Origin: Gammaproteobacteria bacterium
GTDB lineage: Bacteria > Pseudomonadota > Gammaproteobacteria > Steroidobacterales > Rariloculaceae
Direction: 5' to 3'
NCBI GenBank assembly: GCA_022825505.1
Contig: JAJDWR010000059.1
Span: 1 to 64,000 of the forward strand
Length of the DNA: 64,000 bases
The stretch's first letter is position 1, and the number at the start of each line of letters is the position of its first letter. The position numbers and the translations under genes are program-made. Under the pieces are notes generated by a model. It was not told the origin of the DNA. It worked only from the letters and a program-made list of their open reading frames with translations, and did not search any database. Below are positions 37,281 through 47,443 of this stretch, one piece after another.

Positions 37281-38948
37281 CTACGCCAGGAACCGCACCG
37301 CAAGCAGGCCCAATGCCCCGGTCATGACCAGGTAGTAGATCGTCGGGATGATGGTGCGGCGCAGCGTCGCGCCCTCCTGGCCCAGCAGCCCGACTGTCGC
37401 CGATGCCGCCACCACGTTGTGGATCGCGATCATGTTGCCCGCCGCGGCGCCCACCGCCTGAAGCGCCACCACGAGCGCGGCGGAAATGCCCAACGCCGTG
37501 GCCACCCCGTGTTGCAAGAGCGCGAACATCAGGTTGCTGACGGTATTGCTGCCGGCGATGAACGCCCCCAGCGCGCCGATGAATGGTGCGAAGAAGGGCC
37601 ATACGGCGCCTACGTTGACGGCAACCCAGTCCGCCATGACGATGGGCATGCTCTGCAGCCCCAGCGCATTCACGTCGGAATTTATGTAGATGCGCACCAT
37701 GGGAACCGTGAAGATCAATACGAACCCGGCGCCCAGCAGGGTTCTGGACGATTCGGAGAAGGCAGCGAGGAATTCGCGGCCGCGCATGCGGTGCAGCGCG
37801 ACGGTCAGCAGCGCGGCCAACAACACCATGAACGCCGGCAGGTAGAACGGCGTCGTGCTGGCGGTCACGCCGGTGCCCAGGATCTCCTCCCAGCGAAACG
37901 CCACCGACTGCAATGCGCGGCCGATGGGCAGTTGCGGGAGCCGGGTGATCACCAGCAGTGCAGCCACCAGGACGTATGGCATCCATGCCCGCACGGGTGT
38001 CATCTGTTCCCTGGGCGCTTCAAGCCGCATCTCCAATTGACCGATCCACTGGTTGGGCCATTCCTCCCGTGGAGCGAAATCCCATTCGTCATCAGGCACC
38101 AGAAAACGCTTGCGCGCCGCCGTGGTCACGATCGCGAGGCCCACCATCCCTCCCAGAAGCGAGGGGAACGCGGGCCCCAGGAAAATGCCGCTCAACAAGT
38201 ACGGAACCGTAAAGGCGACACCCCCCAGTAGCGCAAAGGGCCAGATGGACAGTCCTTCGGTCCAGGAACGGTTCCTGCCGAAAAACCGCGTCATCATCAT
38301 CACCATGAACAGCGGCATCGCCGTTCCCACGATTGCGTGCAGGACTGCGACGTGGACCGTGACGACCTGCAAATGATCGGCCATGGTCAATCCCGCCGCG
38401 GTCAGTTGTTGCGTGACTTCGGGGCTCTCAAGTCCTCCCCGTACTCCCACCAGAATCGGTGTGCCCACCGCTCCGAAGGTCACGGGCGTGCTCTGGACCA
38501 TCATGCCGAGCATGACTGCCGTCATCGCCGGGAAGCCCAGCGCAACCAGCAGCGGCGCGGTGATCGCGGCCGGCGTGCCGAACCCCGATGCCCCCTCGAT
38601 AAAGCTGCCGAAAAGCCAGCTGATGATGATGAGCTGCACCCGCCGGTCCGGCGTAATCGTGGCAAATCCCGCGCGGATCGCGGCGATGGCGCCGGAGTGT
38701 TTCAGCGTGTTGAGCAGGAGAATCGCCGCGAAGATGATGAAGAGGATTTCAAACGTGATGAACAGCCCCTGAATGGATGCCGCGGCAATCTGGGTCACGG
38801 GCATGGCCCACGCAAACAGTCCGATGACAACCGCGAGAACGTAGACGGCCGGCATGGCGACACGGGCGGGAATGCGAAAGCCCACCAGCAGGATTGCCGC
38901 CACGAGGATCGGCAGAACGGCCAGCAGTGCCTGAAGGGATTGCGACAT
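37281..38948 (-). CDS. lctP: L-lactate permease family transporter
   Basis: Inner-membrane transporter of 555 residues, LctP family. About 13 helices are visible. The family motif [20 protein letters not shown] is intact, as is [20 protein letters not shown]. It should import lactate or glycolate with protons. It lies 14 bp downstream of the phosphatase gene in the same orientation and is probably cotranscribed with it. No lactate dehydrogenase genes are adjacent. Confidence 0.92.
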   Translation of the reverse strand: MSQSLQALLAVLPILVAAILLVGFRIPARVAMPAVYVLAVVIGLFAWAMPVTQIAAASIQGLFITFEILFIIFAAILLLNTLKHSGAIAAIRAGFATITPDRRVQLIIISWLFGSFIEGASGFGTPAAITAPLLVALGFPAMTAVMLGMMVQSTPVTFGAVGTPILVGVRGGLESPEVTQQLTAAGLTMADHLQVVTVHVAVLHAIVGTAMPLFMVMMMTRFFGRNRSWTEGLSIWPFALLGGVAFTVPYLLSGIFLGPAFPSLLGGMVGLAIVTTAARKRFLVPDDEWDFAPREEWPNQWIGQLEMRLEAPREQMTPVRAWMPYVLVAALLVITRLPQLPIGRALQSVAFRWEEILGTGVTASTTPFYLPAFMVLLAALLTVALHRMRGREFLAAFSESSRTLLGAGFVLIFTVPMVRIYINSDVNALGLQSMPIVMADWVAVNVGAVWPFFAPFIGALGAFIAGSNTVSNLMFALLQHGVATALGISAALVVALQAVGAAAGNMIAIHNVVAASATVGLLGQEGATLRRTIIPTIYYLVMTGALGLLAVRFLA

Positions 38949-38962
38949 GTCCTGAGCTTCCG

Positions 38963-40561
38963 TTATCCGCCCCGCGGGATCACTGCGGAATGAAATGGCA
39001 TTAGGTCGTCAATCTCCGCCGGGTCCTGCGACTCGACATCCCACCGGAAGAAACGCAGCGCAATCCGGTCCGGTTCGAAATCGACCAGTGTGAAGCCATG
39101 CTGCTCCAGCGGAGTGATGTCTTCCTCCATATCGACGTGGGACGGAGTGCCGGGGCCGACGCCCCGAAAAGCCGATGGCCACAATTCATCGCCCGTGCTG
39201 ATCGGACCTGCCAGCGCGATGTTGATCGGATTGGCGGAAAGATCCATGGCGCCGCTGCGCACCATCCTGCCCAGCGCCAGCGCATGCAAGTCGCCGCTAA
39301 TGATCATCGGAGTCCGTTCCTGCATGTTTGCAAGCGATCTGACGATACGATCGTGCTGGGCCAGCCAACCCTGCTGCCAATAGGGTTTGGGAATGTCAGT
39401 CGTCAGCGTCTGGTCCTCTCCCAGAATATCCGGGTACCACTCGCCCCACTTGCCAGCACTCCAGCCCATCGGACTCGAAGGCACATGGACCAGGTGGCGA
39501 GTGTCTTCATTCCGGGTTCTCGCGTCCAACCACTGCTCAACCTGCGGGTCGACAAACACGGAAGTCGGACCGGCGATCGTCATTGTTCGCCTCACGTCGT
39601 ACAGAAGCACCTCCGCCAGGTTGCCGAACCGTAGCGTGCCAAAGCTCTCCGACAGGCCGCTGATCCGATCGCCGGATGAAGACCAGGGCAGGTAGGGAGG
39701 CCGATTCGCATCCGGGAGAAACTCGGGATAGAAGAGCTTTTGCGAAGCGCGGGCCAGTTGAATCATGAACCACGAAGGCGGGAACGTCACCATCTCATCG
39801 GTGGCTTCGTCGTTCTCGAAATGGTCGTGATCATCCTGCAGGAAATAGACCGGCGTGGAGCGGAAGATGGTTCCATAGACCGGTGCAATTTGCGGCGTTA
39901 CTGCCAGTTTGAGCACCGTTTCATTGTCGCTTCCCAGGACCAGTGCGGAGCGGTCGAATTCACCAGCCAATCGTCGAGCCGTATCCGTATTCGCCAGTAT
40001 GAGACCGCCGCGAGGCGACAGGATGTCCCAATACACATGGTCCCCATTGGCTATGACGGCCTGCGGGCCAAAGGAAAGCGCGCGGCGCAGCAGGCGCCGG
40101 CGAACGGCGGCCGGCAGGAACCCGAGTTCGTCGTGGCCACCGGCGCAGGTGTAAACGAGCAATCGGAAGCTGTCCACATTGGCGTCACGTGCCGGAAAGG
40201 TCGACAGTTCCCAGGGTTCGCACAACGCCTGCCCTCGGTCGCCCCTGAGTTCCAGGGCGAATGTTCGGCCAGCCTCCAGGCCGTCGGCATGGAATTGCCA
40301 GAACTCCCCCTGGGTGTCGTTCATCCGGCCCTCCACCCGCTGACCGCCGATCAGAAGTACGGGCGGCGACGACTGGCGTTCCGAAAAGGATGCCTTGATG
40401 AGAATTCTCGAGTCGCTCACCGCGGGCAGCAGGTGTCGGACAACACCGGCATCCCAGTCGTCGTCGATCGCACCGGCCTCATTCTGGGCAAACAGGCCGG
40501 CCGGCAAGTGAGCCAGGATGTTGGCGCCCAGGGCGCCCTTGAGAAACCGGCGTCTGTCCAT
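38963..40561 (-). CDS. PhoD-like alkaline phosphatase, Tat-exported
   Basis: Protein of 532 residues starting at ATG 40561 with GAGGTGG upstream; the frame runs on to 40699 without conserved content. [20 protein letters not shown] is a twin-arginine signal. PhoD-like metallophosphatase motifs include [30 protein letters not shown] and [15 protein letters not shown]. The typical iron/calcium ligands (aspartates, asparagines and histidines in these motifs) are present. It should hydrolyse phosphodiesters or monoesters in the periplasm. It is the first gene of a pair with lctP. The substrate is unknown. Confidence 0.87.
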   Translation of the reverse strand: MDRRRFLKGALGANILAHLPAGLFAQNEAGAIDDDWDAGVVRHLLPAVSDSRILIKASFSERQSSPPVLLIGGQRVEGRMNDTQGEFWQFHADGLEAGRTFALELRGDRGQALCEPWELSTFPARDANVDSFRLLVYTCAGGHDELGFLPAAVRRRLLRRALSFGPQAVIANGDHVYWDILSPRGGLILANTDTARRLAGEFDRSALVLGSDNETVLKLAVTPQIAPVYGTIFRSTPVYFLQDDHDHFENDEATDEMVTFPPSWFMIQLARASQKLFYPEFLPDANRPPYLPWSSSGDRISGLSESFGTLRFGNLAEVLLYDVRRTMTIAGPTSVFVDPQVEQWLDARTRNEDTRHLVHVPSSPMGWSAGKWGEWYPDILGEDQTLTTDIPKPYWQQGWLAQHDRIVRSLANMQERTPMIISGDLHALALGRMVRSGAMDLSANPINIALAGPISTGDELWPSAFRGVGPGTPSHVDMEEDITPLEQHGFTLVDFEPDRIALRFFRWDVESQDPAEIDDLMPFHSAVIPRGG

Positions 40562-40778
40562 GGTCCCACCTCGCGGCCGTTCGAGCCATGTCTCCCGGAC
40601 GTCGGCTCTCGATGCGGACATAGAATACGGGAATTCGCGACGCATTGACGGGAATCGAGCATCAAGTCGTACAGAAACACACTGTCTGTCGCCGGCCACG
40701 CAATGCGAATCGGGCAGGAAGCGGCTATCCCGAGGCTATCTGGTATAAAATTGACCAGTCAGCGATTGTTTGTCGGAT

Positions 40779-40855
40779 CGGGGTGTAGCTCAGCCTGGTA
40801 GAGCACTGTCTTCGGGAGGCAGGGGCCGGAGGTTCAAATCCTCTCACCCCGACCA
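40779..40855 (+). tRNA. tRNA-Pro (anticodon CGG)
   Basis: Acceptor stem CGGGGTG pairs with CACCCCG, discriminator A, and CCA is encoded. The D-stem GCTC/GAGC, anticodon stem CTGTC/GGCAG with loop TTCGGGA, and T-arm GGAGG-TTCAAAT-CCTCT are all present. The anticodon CGG reads CCG. A TATAAA at 40744-40749 is a possible -10 box. It lies at the left edge of the accessory region and could act as an integration target, though no integrase or repeated attachment core is visible. Confidence 0.96.
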
Positions 40856-41009
40856 ATAAAAGCAAACGCTTACGGTCGAATCATACATTTGAACTTTCGG
40901 GTTTCGGACCTGTCACCGTGCTGAAATCGCCTTGTACCATGCCCTCGGCGCGTTACCCGAGCCTGAATTCACCCACAGATTTTGCTGACGAGCCAAACTT
41001 CCTTTATCC

Positions 41010-41049
41010 TCAACAATCAGACTTTTCACTCAATAATCAGACCTTTCAC
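41010..41049. repeat. 20-bp direct repeat upstream of the haem-lipoprotein gene
   Basis: Two adjacent 20-base units at 41010-41029 and 41030-41049 agree at 18 positions; each contains AATCAGAC and ends TTTCAC. They end 24 bp before the start codon at 41074, where an operator would be expected. No palindrome is seen within a unit. They may be a tandem regulator-binding site or a simple local duplication. Confidence 0.6.
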
Positions 41050-41073
41050 GCCGGGCGCAAAGGGGGGCAAGCC

Positions 41074-43275
41074 ATGACTATAAGAAAAACCCTCTCTCTG
41101 ATTTTTACGGGACTTATTCCCCTCACGTTCATTGCCTGCGGCTCCGAGGACGGGCAAGAGCCATCCCAGCCGGATGCCGGTCCTCAAACACCGGCCGGCG
41201 GCGGTGTCCAGATAGAAAGTGACGATATCGGCGGCACGGTGACCGGCCCTGCCGGTCCCGAAGCCGGTGTCTGGGTCATCGCCGAGACCCACGATCTCGG
41301 AACGCGCTACGCCAGGATCGTGGTCACTGACGACCAGGGCCAATACCTCGTCCCCGACCTGCCCCAGGCCGATTACGACGTCTGGGTGCGCGGTTACGGC
41401 CTGGTGGATTCCGAAAAAACCCAGGCCTCACCGGGCGCCAATCTGGACCTCACGGCGGTGCCCGCCCCCAATGAAGCGGCGGCAGCGCACTACTACCCGG
41501 CCGGCTTCTGGTTCTCCCTGATGGAAATGCCGGCCAGGAGCGAATTCCCCGGCACCGGTCCGGCGGGCAACGGCTTCAGCCCCGATGTCGAGCACCAGGC
41601 GGACTTTATCCGCCTGGTCACCTCCGGCAGCTGCCTGAGCTGCCATCAGATGGGCAATGAAGCGACACGGGAATTCCCGCCCCTGTTCAGCGGTTATGAT
41701 TCCTCCGCCGATGCATGGGCGCGCCGCATCCTGTCCGGTCAAGCCGGAGAATCCATGGTCCGCACCCTGGCCGGCCTGGGAACGGAAGGCACCATCCGCA
41801 TGTTCGCCGACTGGACCGACCGCATCGCCGCCGGCGAACTGCCGCCGGCGCCGACCCGGCCCCAGGGATTGGAGCGCAACGTGGTCATCACCCAATGGGA
41901 CTGGGCCGATCCCACCGCCTATCTCCATGACCTGGTCTCCTCCGACCGGCGCGACCCCACCGTCAACGCCTACGGCAAACTCTACGGCGCCCTGGAAGCA
42001 AGCGCCGACTACCTGCCGGTGCTCGACCCCGTCAATCACACCCTGGACCAGATTCCATTGACCATGATGGACCCCGAGGCGGGCCCCGTCTCCGGTCCTC
42101 CCCTGGCGGAATCCCCTTTTTGGGGCGATGAAGCCATCTGGGATTCCAGGGCCAACGTGCACAACCCCATGCTGGACGAAGAGGGCCGGGTGTGGATCAC
42201 CGCCCGGGTGCGCGGCAGGGACAATCCCGACTGGTGCCGGGAGGGCTCGGATCATCCCTCCGCCCAGGCCTTTCCCCTGGAGAGCTCGGGACGCCAGTTG
42301 GGCGTGTACGATCCGGCCAGCGGGGAATACACTCATATCGATACCTGCTTTGGCACCCACCACCTGATGTTCGCCGAGGATACAAACAACACCCTGTGGA
42401 CCAGCGGCGGCGGCCCGGTGATCGGTTGGCTGGACGCAAAACAATTCCTGGAAACCGGTGACGCCGCGGCCTCCCAGGGATGGACGCCGTTGATCCTGGA
42501 CACCAACGGCAACGGCGTGCGCGACGCGGAATACGTGGAACCCGGCGACGCCGTTGACCCCACCATGGACAAGCGCATCCATCCCGGCAGCTACTACGCC
42601 GTGGCTCCCGCGCCGGACGGTTCCGTGTGGGGGACGATGCTCGGCTACCCCGGCGCCGTGGTCCGGCTGGCGCCGGGCGACAACCCCAGCGAGACCGCCC
42701 TGGTCGAGTACTACGAACTGCCGGTGGATGAAAACGGCGATCCCATTGAGGGTTTCACCCCCCGCGGCGGGGACATCGACCGCGACGGCGTGGCCTGGGT
42801 GGCCCTGGCCAGCGGCCACATGGCCAGCTTCGACCGCCGCAAGTGCGAGGGCCCCCTGAACGGTCCCCAGGCCACCGGCCAGCACTGCCCCGAGGGCTGG
42901 AGCTTCTACACGGAGCCCCTGCCTCAGTTCAAGAACCTGGACCTGTCCGGCAGCTCCGAAGGCAGCTACTATACCTGGGTAGACCAGTTCAATACCCTTG
43001 GTCTTGGGGAAAATATCCCCATAAACACCGGCAACCAGAGCGAGGCCTTGCTGGTGCTCAATGACGGAGAGTGGGTGAGAATGCGCGTGCCCTACCCCCT
43101 GGGCTTCTACACCAAGTGGATGGACGGCCGCATCGACGATCCCGACGCCGGCTGGAAAGGCCGGGGCATCTGGGCTTCCTTCAGCAGCCGCACGCCCTTC
43201 CACATGGAAACCGGGCAAGGCACCACCGGCCAGGTGTTCCACTTCCAGTTGCGGCCGGACCCGCTGAGCAATTGA
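41074..43275 (+). CDS. lipoprotein with regulatory-like domain, haem c motif and Vgb-like propeller
   Basis: Protein of 733 residues. Start is ATG 41074 after AGGGGGG. The lipoprotein signal ends LIPLTFIAC. An N-terminal carboxypeptidase-regulatory-like beta sandwich follows (VVTDDQGQYLVPDLPQADYD). A haem c motif CLSCH lies at 187-191, followed by a short helical cytochrome-like region. The C-terminal half has repeated segments such as APDGSVWGTMLGYPGAVVRL and DIDRDGVAWVALASGHMASF, resembling virginiamycin-B-lyase propellers. It is probably an envelope redox or binding protein partnering the dehydrogenases downstream. No specific family is recognised; function is inferred only from these parts. 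Confidence 0.75.
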   Translation: MTIRKTLSLIFTGLIPLTFIACGSEDGQEPSQPDAGPQTPAGGGVQIESDDIGGTVTGPAGPEAGVWVIAETHDLGTRYARIVVTDDQGQYLVPDLPQADYDVWVRGYGLVDSEKTQASPGANLDLTAVPAPNEAAAAHYYPAGFWFSLMEMPARSEFPGTGPAGNGFSPDVEHQADFIRLVTSGSCLSCHQMGNEATREFPPLFSGYDSSADAWARRILSGQAGESMVRTLAGLGTEGTIRMFADWTDRIAAGELPPAPTRPQGLERNVVITQWDWADPTAYLHDLVSSDRRDPTVNAYGKLYGALEASADYLPVLDPVNHTLDQIPLTMMDPEAGPVSGPPLAESPFWGDEAIWDSRANVHNPMLDEEGRVWITARVRGRDNPDWCREGSDHPSAQAFPLESSGRQLGVYDPASGEYTHIDTCFGTHHLMFAEDTNNTLWTSGGGPVIGWLDAKQFLETGDAAASQGWTPLILDTNGNGVRDAEYVEPGDAVDPTMDKRIHPGSYYAVAPAPDGSVWGTMLGYPGAVVRLAPGDNPSETALVEYYELPVDENGDPIEGFTPRGGDIDRDGVAWVALASGHMASFDRRKCEGPLNGPQATGQHCPEGWSFYTEPLPQFKNLDLSGSSEGSYYTWVDQFNTLGLGENIPINTGNQSEALLVLNDGEWVRMRVPYPLGFYTKWMDGRIDDPDAGWKGRGIWASFSSRTPFHMETGQGTTGQVFHFQLRPDPLSN

Positions 43276-43410
43276 TGATTCACGCGATGAGCGGCAATTT
43301 CCACGGCGAAGTACAGGAAGAGTAAACTCCCTTTTTTACCCAGGTTCAGCAGCAGTTGAACGTAATGACACCAAAGGACAAGGCCGGAATGGCCGGGATG
43401 AGGTACTGAG

Positions 43411-44748
43411 ATGAACAGAATTCTCCGCGTCGCAGCATTGATATTCACCTGCATATTCTTGACGGTCGGCGCTCAGGCCAACGACTTTGTTATTCGTGAA
43501 TTTGTAAAACAGGAACTGACCCCCGCCTATTGGTCGGAAGGCGCCGATTTCGGCGACTTCAATCAGGATGGTCACCAGGACGTCGTCAGTGGACCACACA
43601 TATTCCTGGGGCCCGACTTCAATCACCGTTACGAATACTATCCGGCGGTGGCGCCGACCAAGCGGCAGCCGAATGATCATTCGATTTACTCCAATGACAA
43701 TTTCTTTTCATGGGTCTACGATTTCAATGCGGACGGCTGGCCTGATGTCCTGACGGTGGGACTTCCCAATACCGAGGCTTACTGGTACCAGAACCCGGGC
43801 AACTCTTTCAGCGGTCCGGCCCCGGACCGGCCGGACCACTGGGCGCGCCACCTGGTCATAGATCGTGTCAAGAACGAAGCACCTGGTTTTGTAGACATTA
43901 CCGGCGATGGGGTGCCTGAACTGTTGATGGCCTACTACAGACATTACGGCTATGCTTCGCCGAGCCCGGTAGCTCCGACGCTTCCCTGGGTCTTTCACCC
44001 GATATCGACCAGCGAAGAGGTGGTTCATCACTACACCCACGGCCTGGGCTACGGGGATGTCGACGGCGACGGACGCACCGACGTTCTGCACGGGGATGGC
44101 TGGTTGCAACAACCCTCCTCCCTGCAAGGCGATCCGGATTGGGCTTTTCACCCCTACCCATTCGCTGAACGGGGGGGACCCGGGCTGTTCGATGGTTTGA
44201 AGGGGGGAGCCCAGATGTTCGCCTATGACGTGAATGGCGACGGGCTCAACGACGTCATCACGAGCCTGGACGCTCACGGCTGGGGCCTGAGCTGGTATGA
44301 ACAGAGCCGCACCGGGGAGGAGATTACCTTTCAGGAGCATATTATTATGAGCAAGGAGGAGACGAATACCGACAACCCTTATGGTGTTCAATTCTCCCAG
44401 CTCCACGCACTGGAGCTTGCCGACATCGATGACGACGGCCTTATGGACATCGTGACCGGAAAGACCTACCGGGCTCACGACTTCGGCGACCCCGGGGCCC
44501 GGCAGGCCCCGGTGATCTACTATTTCCGGCTCACGCGCCAGGATGGCCAGGCAGAATTCGTTCCTCATCTGATCGACGACCAGGCGGGCATCGGACGGCG
44601 ACTGGTAAGCGGAGACCTCAATGGAGATGGGCTGATCGACTTGGTGGTCGGCAATAAATTCGGGACGTTTGTCTTTACCCAAACGGTTCGAAACGTCGAC
44701 CAGGAAGAATGGGAAGAGGCCCAGCCTGTCCGCATCCAGGATTTTTGA
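43411..44748 (+). CDS. FG-GAP/VCBS repeat secreted protein
   Basis: Secreted protein of 445 residues with signal peptide (LIFTCIFLTVGAQA). At least five Asp-rich FG-GAP loops are visible: DFNQDGHQD, DVDGDGRTD, DVNGDGLND, DIDDDGLMD and DLNGDGLID. Each would bind calcium in a beta-propeller similar to integrin alpha chains. Such proteins accompany sugar-oxidising enzymes in planctomycete-like and Bacteroidetes-like loci, which fits its neighbours. It is convergent with the epimerase with only 3 bp between stops. Base composition is lower in GC than the housekeeping genes. Confidence 0.8.
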   Translation: MNRILRVAALIFTCIFLTVGAQANDFVIREFVKQELTPAYWSEGADFGDFNQDGHQDVVSGPHIFLGPDFNHRYEYYPAVAPTKRQPNDHSIYSNDNFFSWVYDFNADGWPDVLTVGLPNTEAYWYQNPGNSFSGPAPDRPDHWARHLVIDRVKNEAPGFVDITGDGVPELLMAYYRHYGYASPSPVAPTLPWVFHPISTSEEVVHHYTHGLGYGDVDGDGRTDVLHGDGWLQQPSSLQGDPDWAFHPYPFAERGGPGLFDGLKGGAQMFAYDVNGDGLNDVITSLDAHGWGLSWYEQSRTGEEITFQEHIIMSKEETNTDNPYGVQFSQLHALELADIDDDGLMDIVTGKTYRAHDFGDPGARQAPVIYYFRLTRQDGQAEFVPHLIDDQAGIGRRLVSGDLNGDGLIDLVVGNKFGTFVFTQTVRNVDQEEWEEAQPVRIQDF

Positions 44749-44751
44749 CGC

Positions 44752-45801
44752 TCAGCCGGCCGCTATAAAGCGGTAGCGCGTCGTCTGCGAATAGCGCTCG
44801 CCCGGCGCAAGCAGCGTGCCGGGGAAGGCGGGTTGATTGGGTGTATCGGGAAAGTGCTGCGGCTCGAGGCACAGGCCACGGTTCGGCGCGAACGGTGGTC
44901 CGAGTTTCTGCCCGCCGTATACCTGAAGTCCGGGGCACGTTGTCGTCATTCGCAGGCAAAGGTCGCCGTTCGGGCTCTCAAGCTCGGCACGGCCGCCGGA
45001 TTCACCCAGAACATAGTTGAAGTCCAATCCGCCGGTACGTACAACAAGCGGGTGCCGCGACCCGATGACATCACGCAACGCCGCCGGCTGGCGCAGGTCC
45101 AGTCCGGAACCGGTGACATCGAGGAAATCGCCGGTCGGCAGCAGTTCCTCGGTGACCTGCAGGATCTGCCGGCTGGCAACTCGCAAGCGATGCCCGAGCA
45201 CGTCGGCATCGCCAGCCGCGAGATTGAAATAGGCGTGGTTGGTCATGTTGACATGTGTCGGCCGGTCGGTTTCAGCTTCCAGCCGGACCACGAGCTCGCG
45301 TTCGTCCGTCCAGCGGTACGTAACGCTCGCCTCGAGCGTTCCGGGGTAGCCCTGGTCGCCATCCGCTGACCGCAGCCAAAACCGCCCTGTATCGTCCGGG
45401 ACCGCCGCATCGATTGACCAGTACCTGTTGTGAAAGCCGCCCGCACCGCCGTGCAGGTGGTTTTCCCCCTCGTTGGCATCGAGCGGATAGTCAACACCAC
45501 CGAGGTTGAAGCGTGCACCGGCAATGCGGTTGCAGGTACGCCCGACGGTCGCGCCCACGAAGTAAGGGTCGGTCAGGTAACCCGCGCAATCTTCATAACC
45601 GAGAATCACGTTGCGGATGCCGTCCGGCATCCGCAGTTCGATGCGTGTCAGTCGAGCGCCGTGATTCAGCAGCGTGACACGGTCGCCGCGGGCATTTCGC
45701 AGTACCCGCTCTGCCAGGTTGTCCGCCACTATCGTGTCGCTTGCCTGGGCCACTATCGTGTTGCTTGCCTGGTGCCGCGATGCGCCGCAGGTGCGTGACA
45801 C
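44752..45801 (-). CDS. galM: aldose 1-epimerase (mutarotase)
   Basis: Galactose-mutarotase family protein of 349 residues. Catalytic histidines are in ENHLHGG and TNHAYFNL, and the catalytic glutamate is in GLCLEPQHFPD. GTG 45801 is the first start, but the first 25 residues contain an 8-residue repeat (QASNTIVA/QASDTIVA) that precedes the conserved fold, so the true start may lie slightly downstream. It has no signal peptide and so acts in the cytoplasm, interconverting alpha and beta sugars. In this context it would process sugar released by the neighbouring periplasmic enzymes. Confidence 0.9.
   Translation of the reverse strand: MSRTCGASRHQASNTIVAQASDTIVADNLAERVLRNARGDRVTLLNHGARLTRIELRMPDGIRNVILGYEDCAGYLTDPYFVGATVGRTCNRIAGARFNLGGVDYPLDANEGENHLHGGAGGFHNRYWSIDAAVPDDTGRFWLRSADGDQGYPGTLEASVTYRWTDERELVVRLEAETDRPTHVNMTNHAYFNLAAGDADVLGHRLRVASRQILQVTEELLPTGDFLDVTGSGLDLRQPAALRDVIGSRHPLVVRTGGLDFNYVLGESGGRAELESPNGDLCLRMTTTCPGLQVYGGQKLGPPFAPNRGLCLEPQHFPDTPNQPAFPGTLLAPGERYSQTTRYRFIAAG
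45727..45774. repeat. 24-bp tandem duplication in the 5' end of galM
   Basis: Two 24-base copies (45727-45750 and 45751-45774) beginning CACTATCGTGT differ at three positions and keep frame, coding an 8-residue repeat at the N-terminus of the epimerase. No other gene in the block shows this repeat. Confidence 0.75.
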
Positions 45802-45840
45802 CGCCCGCGTGCACGACAGAGGTGCAAAATATAGCCTTCT

Positions 45841-47310
45841 CTAATTGTTATCCGGCAATAAACGAATCATCGGATTCCGAAACTCAACACGGCTGTCGGA
45901 GCCCACGGACTCCAGGCCGATCGTGCCCCGGTGGAGACTGGCCGGTCCATCTGCATTTGCAGGTTCGGTGAATTCGTTGACCGTCTCATCATTCACTTTT
46001 ACCGTTACTGTCTTGCCGTCAACCTTGATGTAGTAGCTGAACCATTCGTTATCGCCGTGTGGGGCAGTCTTCACCTCGCTTGCCCCAACCAGGCTGCCGG
46101 TCATGCTCTCACCGGCCCGGCTGGCGTTAATCTGGGCTTCATAACCGAATGTAGGAGGTCCCTCCTCTTTGTAACGGGTATGAAAATAGACCCCTGAAGC
46201 TGACCCTGGATAGGTATAGACATCAACCTTGAATTCGAAATTCCTGAAATCACCGCCGTCAACGGGCCCCGCATAGAACAACTTGCCCGGCGGACCCTCG
46301 ACAACAATGGCGTTTGAAGCCGCTTCATGGGGGACAAGTTGAAAGGACCCGGAACCCATGTTCCTTTTCGTGGGCCAGACAGCACCTCCTTCAAACCAAC
46401 TCATTTCAGCATAGTTCGTCGCCCCGCTGGCACGCCAGCCGTGCAGGGTCCCTCCTTCCCGCAGGGAGACCCATCCCAGTCCCCGCTCGCCTGAATATCC
46501 TTCCGACGGGTGGCCATTGTCCTCAAGCTTACCGGCTGCCCACAGCAGGCCGGCCGCTACCAAATTCAAATTAACATCCGCGCCCATGGTCGGAGTGTGG
46601 TGACCCAGCGTGCTGGCGAACACCCGAACCCCTTCGTATTCGTGGGTCCAGGCTATAGGAAAAAATTCAGCGGCTTCGACGCTGTAGGCACGTGCCAGCG
46701 GGGTAGCATTGTCCTTTAGCTCGAAAGGCATGTACAACTCTCCTTCGGGAGTCCGCCAGGTCCCGGGGAAATTGATCATGATCGGATGATTCGGTTCGAG
46801 CGCTTCTATCGTAAAAGGGACACGAACAACTTCATGGTGATAGGAGACTGCTCCGGTAAATTCGTACCATACAGGGGTAGTGGTCCGATGCAGGTGCATC
46901 GGGCAGTGCAGCAGGACGGCAGGTACCTGGTACTCGGCATGGGCAGCCATGATCCGCTCAACATGTTCAGCATCGCCCATATCAAGATTACAGCTGTTGT
47001 ACAACACCAGATCAAATTGCCGCGCCCACTCATCGGTTAACAGGCTTTCAAATTTGAAATGCATGTCCTCTGTACTTTTGCCCTCGTTATGGTCGATGGT
47101 GAACTCGATATTACCGATGCGATCGGTCAGCCCCTCTTCAAGCTGTCTCTTTTGGGTATAGTAATCGTGAAAAGGTCCCCCACCGGTAATCATCAAGACT
47201 TGCAATGGATCTGTGTCCTGCGCTCCGGCGTATTGAGGCAGGTTGGCGGAAAAAACCAACGCAAAAATAGAAAGGAGTATTTTCTTAGAAGTACAATTGA
47301 TCGTATTCAT
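45841..47310 (-). CDS. secreted ThuA-DUF1080 fusion protein, copy A
   Basis: Protein of 489 residues with signal peptide (ILLSIFALVFSANLPQYAGA). The first half is a ThuA (trehalose-utilisation-like) glutamine-amidotransferase fold: LQVLMITGGGPFHDYYTQKR, YNSCNLDM, and later LLHCPMHLH. The second half is DUF1080 (3-keto-disaccharide hydrolase, concanavalin-like), with FKVDVYTYPGSASGVYFHTR and VGSDSRVEFRNPMIRL. The two domains are encoded in one chain here. The DUF1080 part is nearly identical to that in the next gene. Both domains are linked to 3-keto-sugar handling in the periplasm. It is the second of a tandem pair in transcription order. Confidence 0.88.
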   Translation of the reverse strand: MNTINCTSKKILLSIFALVFSANLPQYAGAQDTDPLQVLMITGGGPFHDYYTQKRQLEEGLTDRIGNIEFTIDHNEGKSTEDMHFKFESLLTDEWARQFDLVLYNSCNLDMGDAEHVERIMAAHAEYQVPAVLLHCPMHLHRTTTPVWYEFTGAVSYHHEVVRVPFTIEALEPNHPIMINFPGTWRTPEGELYMPFELKDNATPLARAYSVEAAEFFPIAWTHEYEGVRVFASTLGHHTPTMGADVNLNLVAAGLLWAAGKLEDNGHPSEGYSGERGLGWVSLREGGTLHGWRASGATNYAEMSWFEGGAVWPTKRNMGSGSFQLVPHEAASNAIVVEGPPGKLFYAGPVDGGDFRNFEFKVDVYTYPGSASGVYFHTRYKEEGPPTFGYEAQINASRAGESMTGSLVGASEVKTAPHGDNEWFSYYIKVDGKTVTVKVNDETVNEFTEPANADGPASLHRGTIGLESVGSDSRVEFRNPMIRLLPDNN

Positions 47311-47315
47311 TTATA

Positions 47316-47351
47316 GGGTCCTCGATTTTTGTCTCGTAGATTGAGTCACAT
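47316..47351. repeat. duplicated upstream segment of the ThuA-DUF1080 gene pair
   Basis: A 36-base segment immediately 5' of copy A recurs at 48940-48975, immediately 5' of copy B, with 32 positions identical. It includes CTCGATTT and TTGAGTCACAT. The two genes were therefore duplicated with at least part of their leader region. Confidence 0.7.
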
Positions 47352-47443
47352 CTTTGTTTGGTTCAAAGATTACAAGATACACTGAACTGTAGAAGTTCAG
47401 ACCCGGTCTGACAGTTACCGATTCTGCGGAGGAGCCCAAATTA

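Noticed and set aside
41428..43242. 604-codon open frame antisense to the haem lipoprotein
   Set aside because: Same reason: low-complexity shadow with no recognisable family, while the plus-strand protein has a signal, haem motif and propeller repeats.
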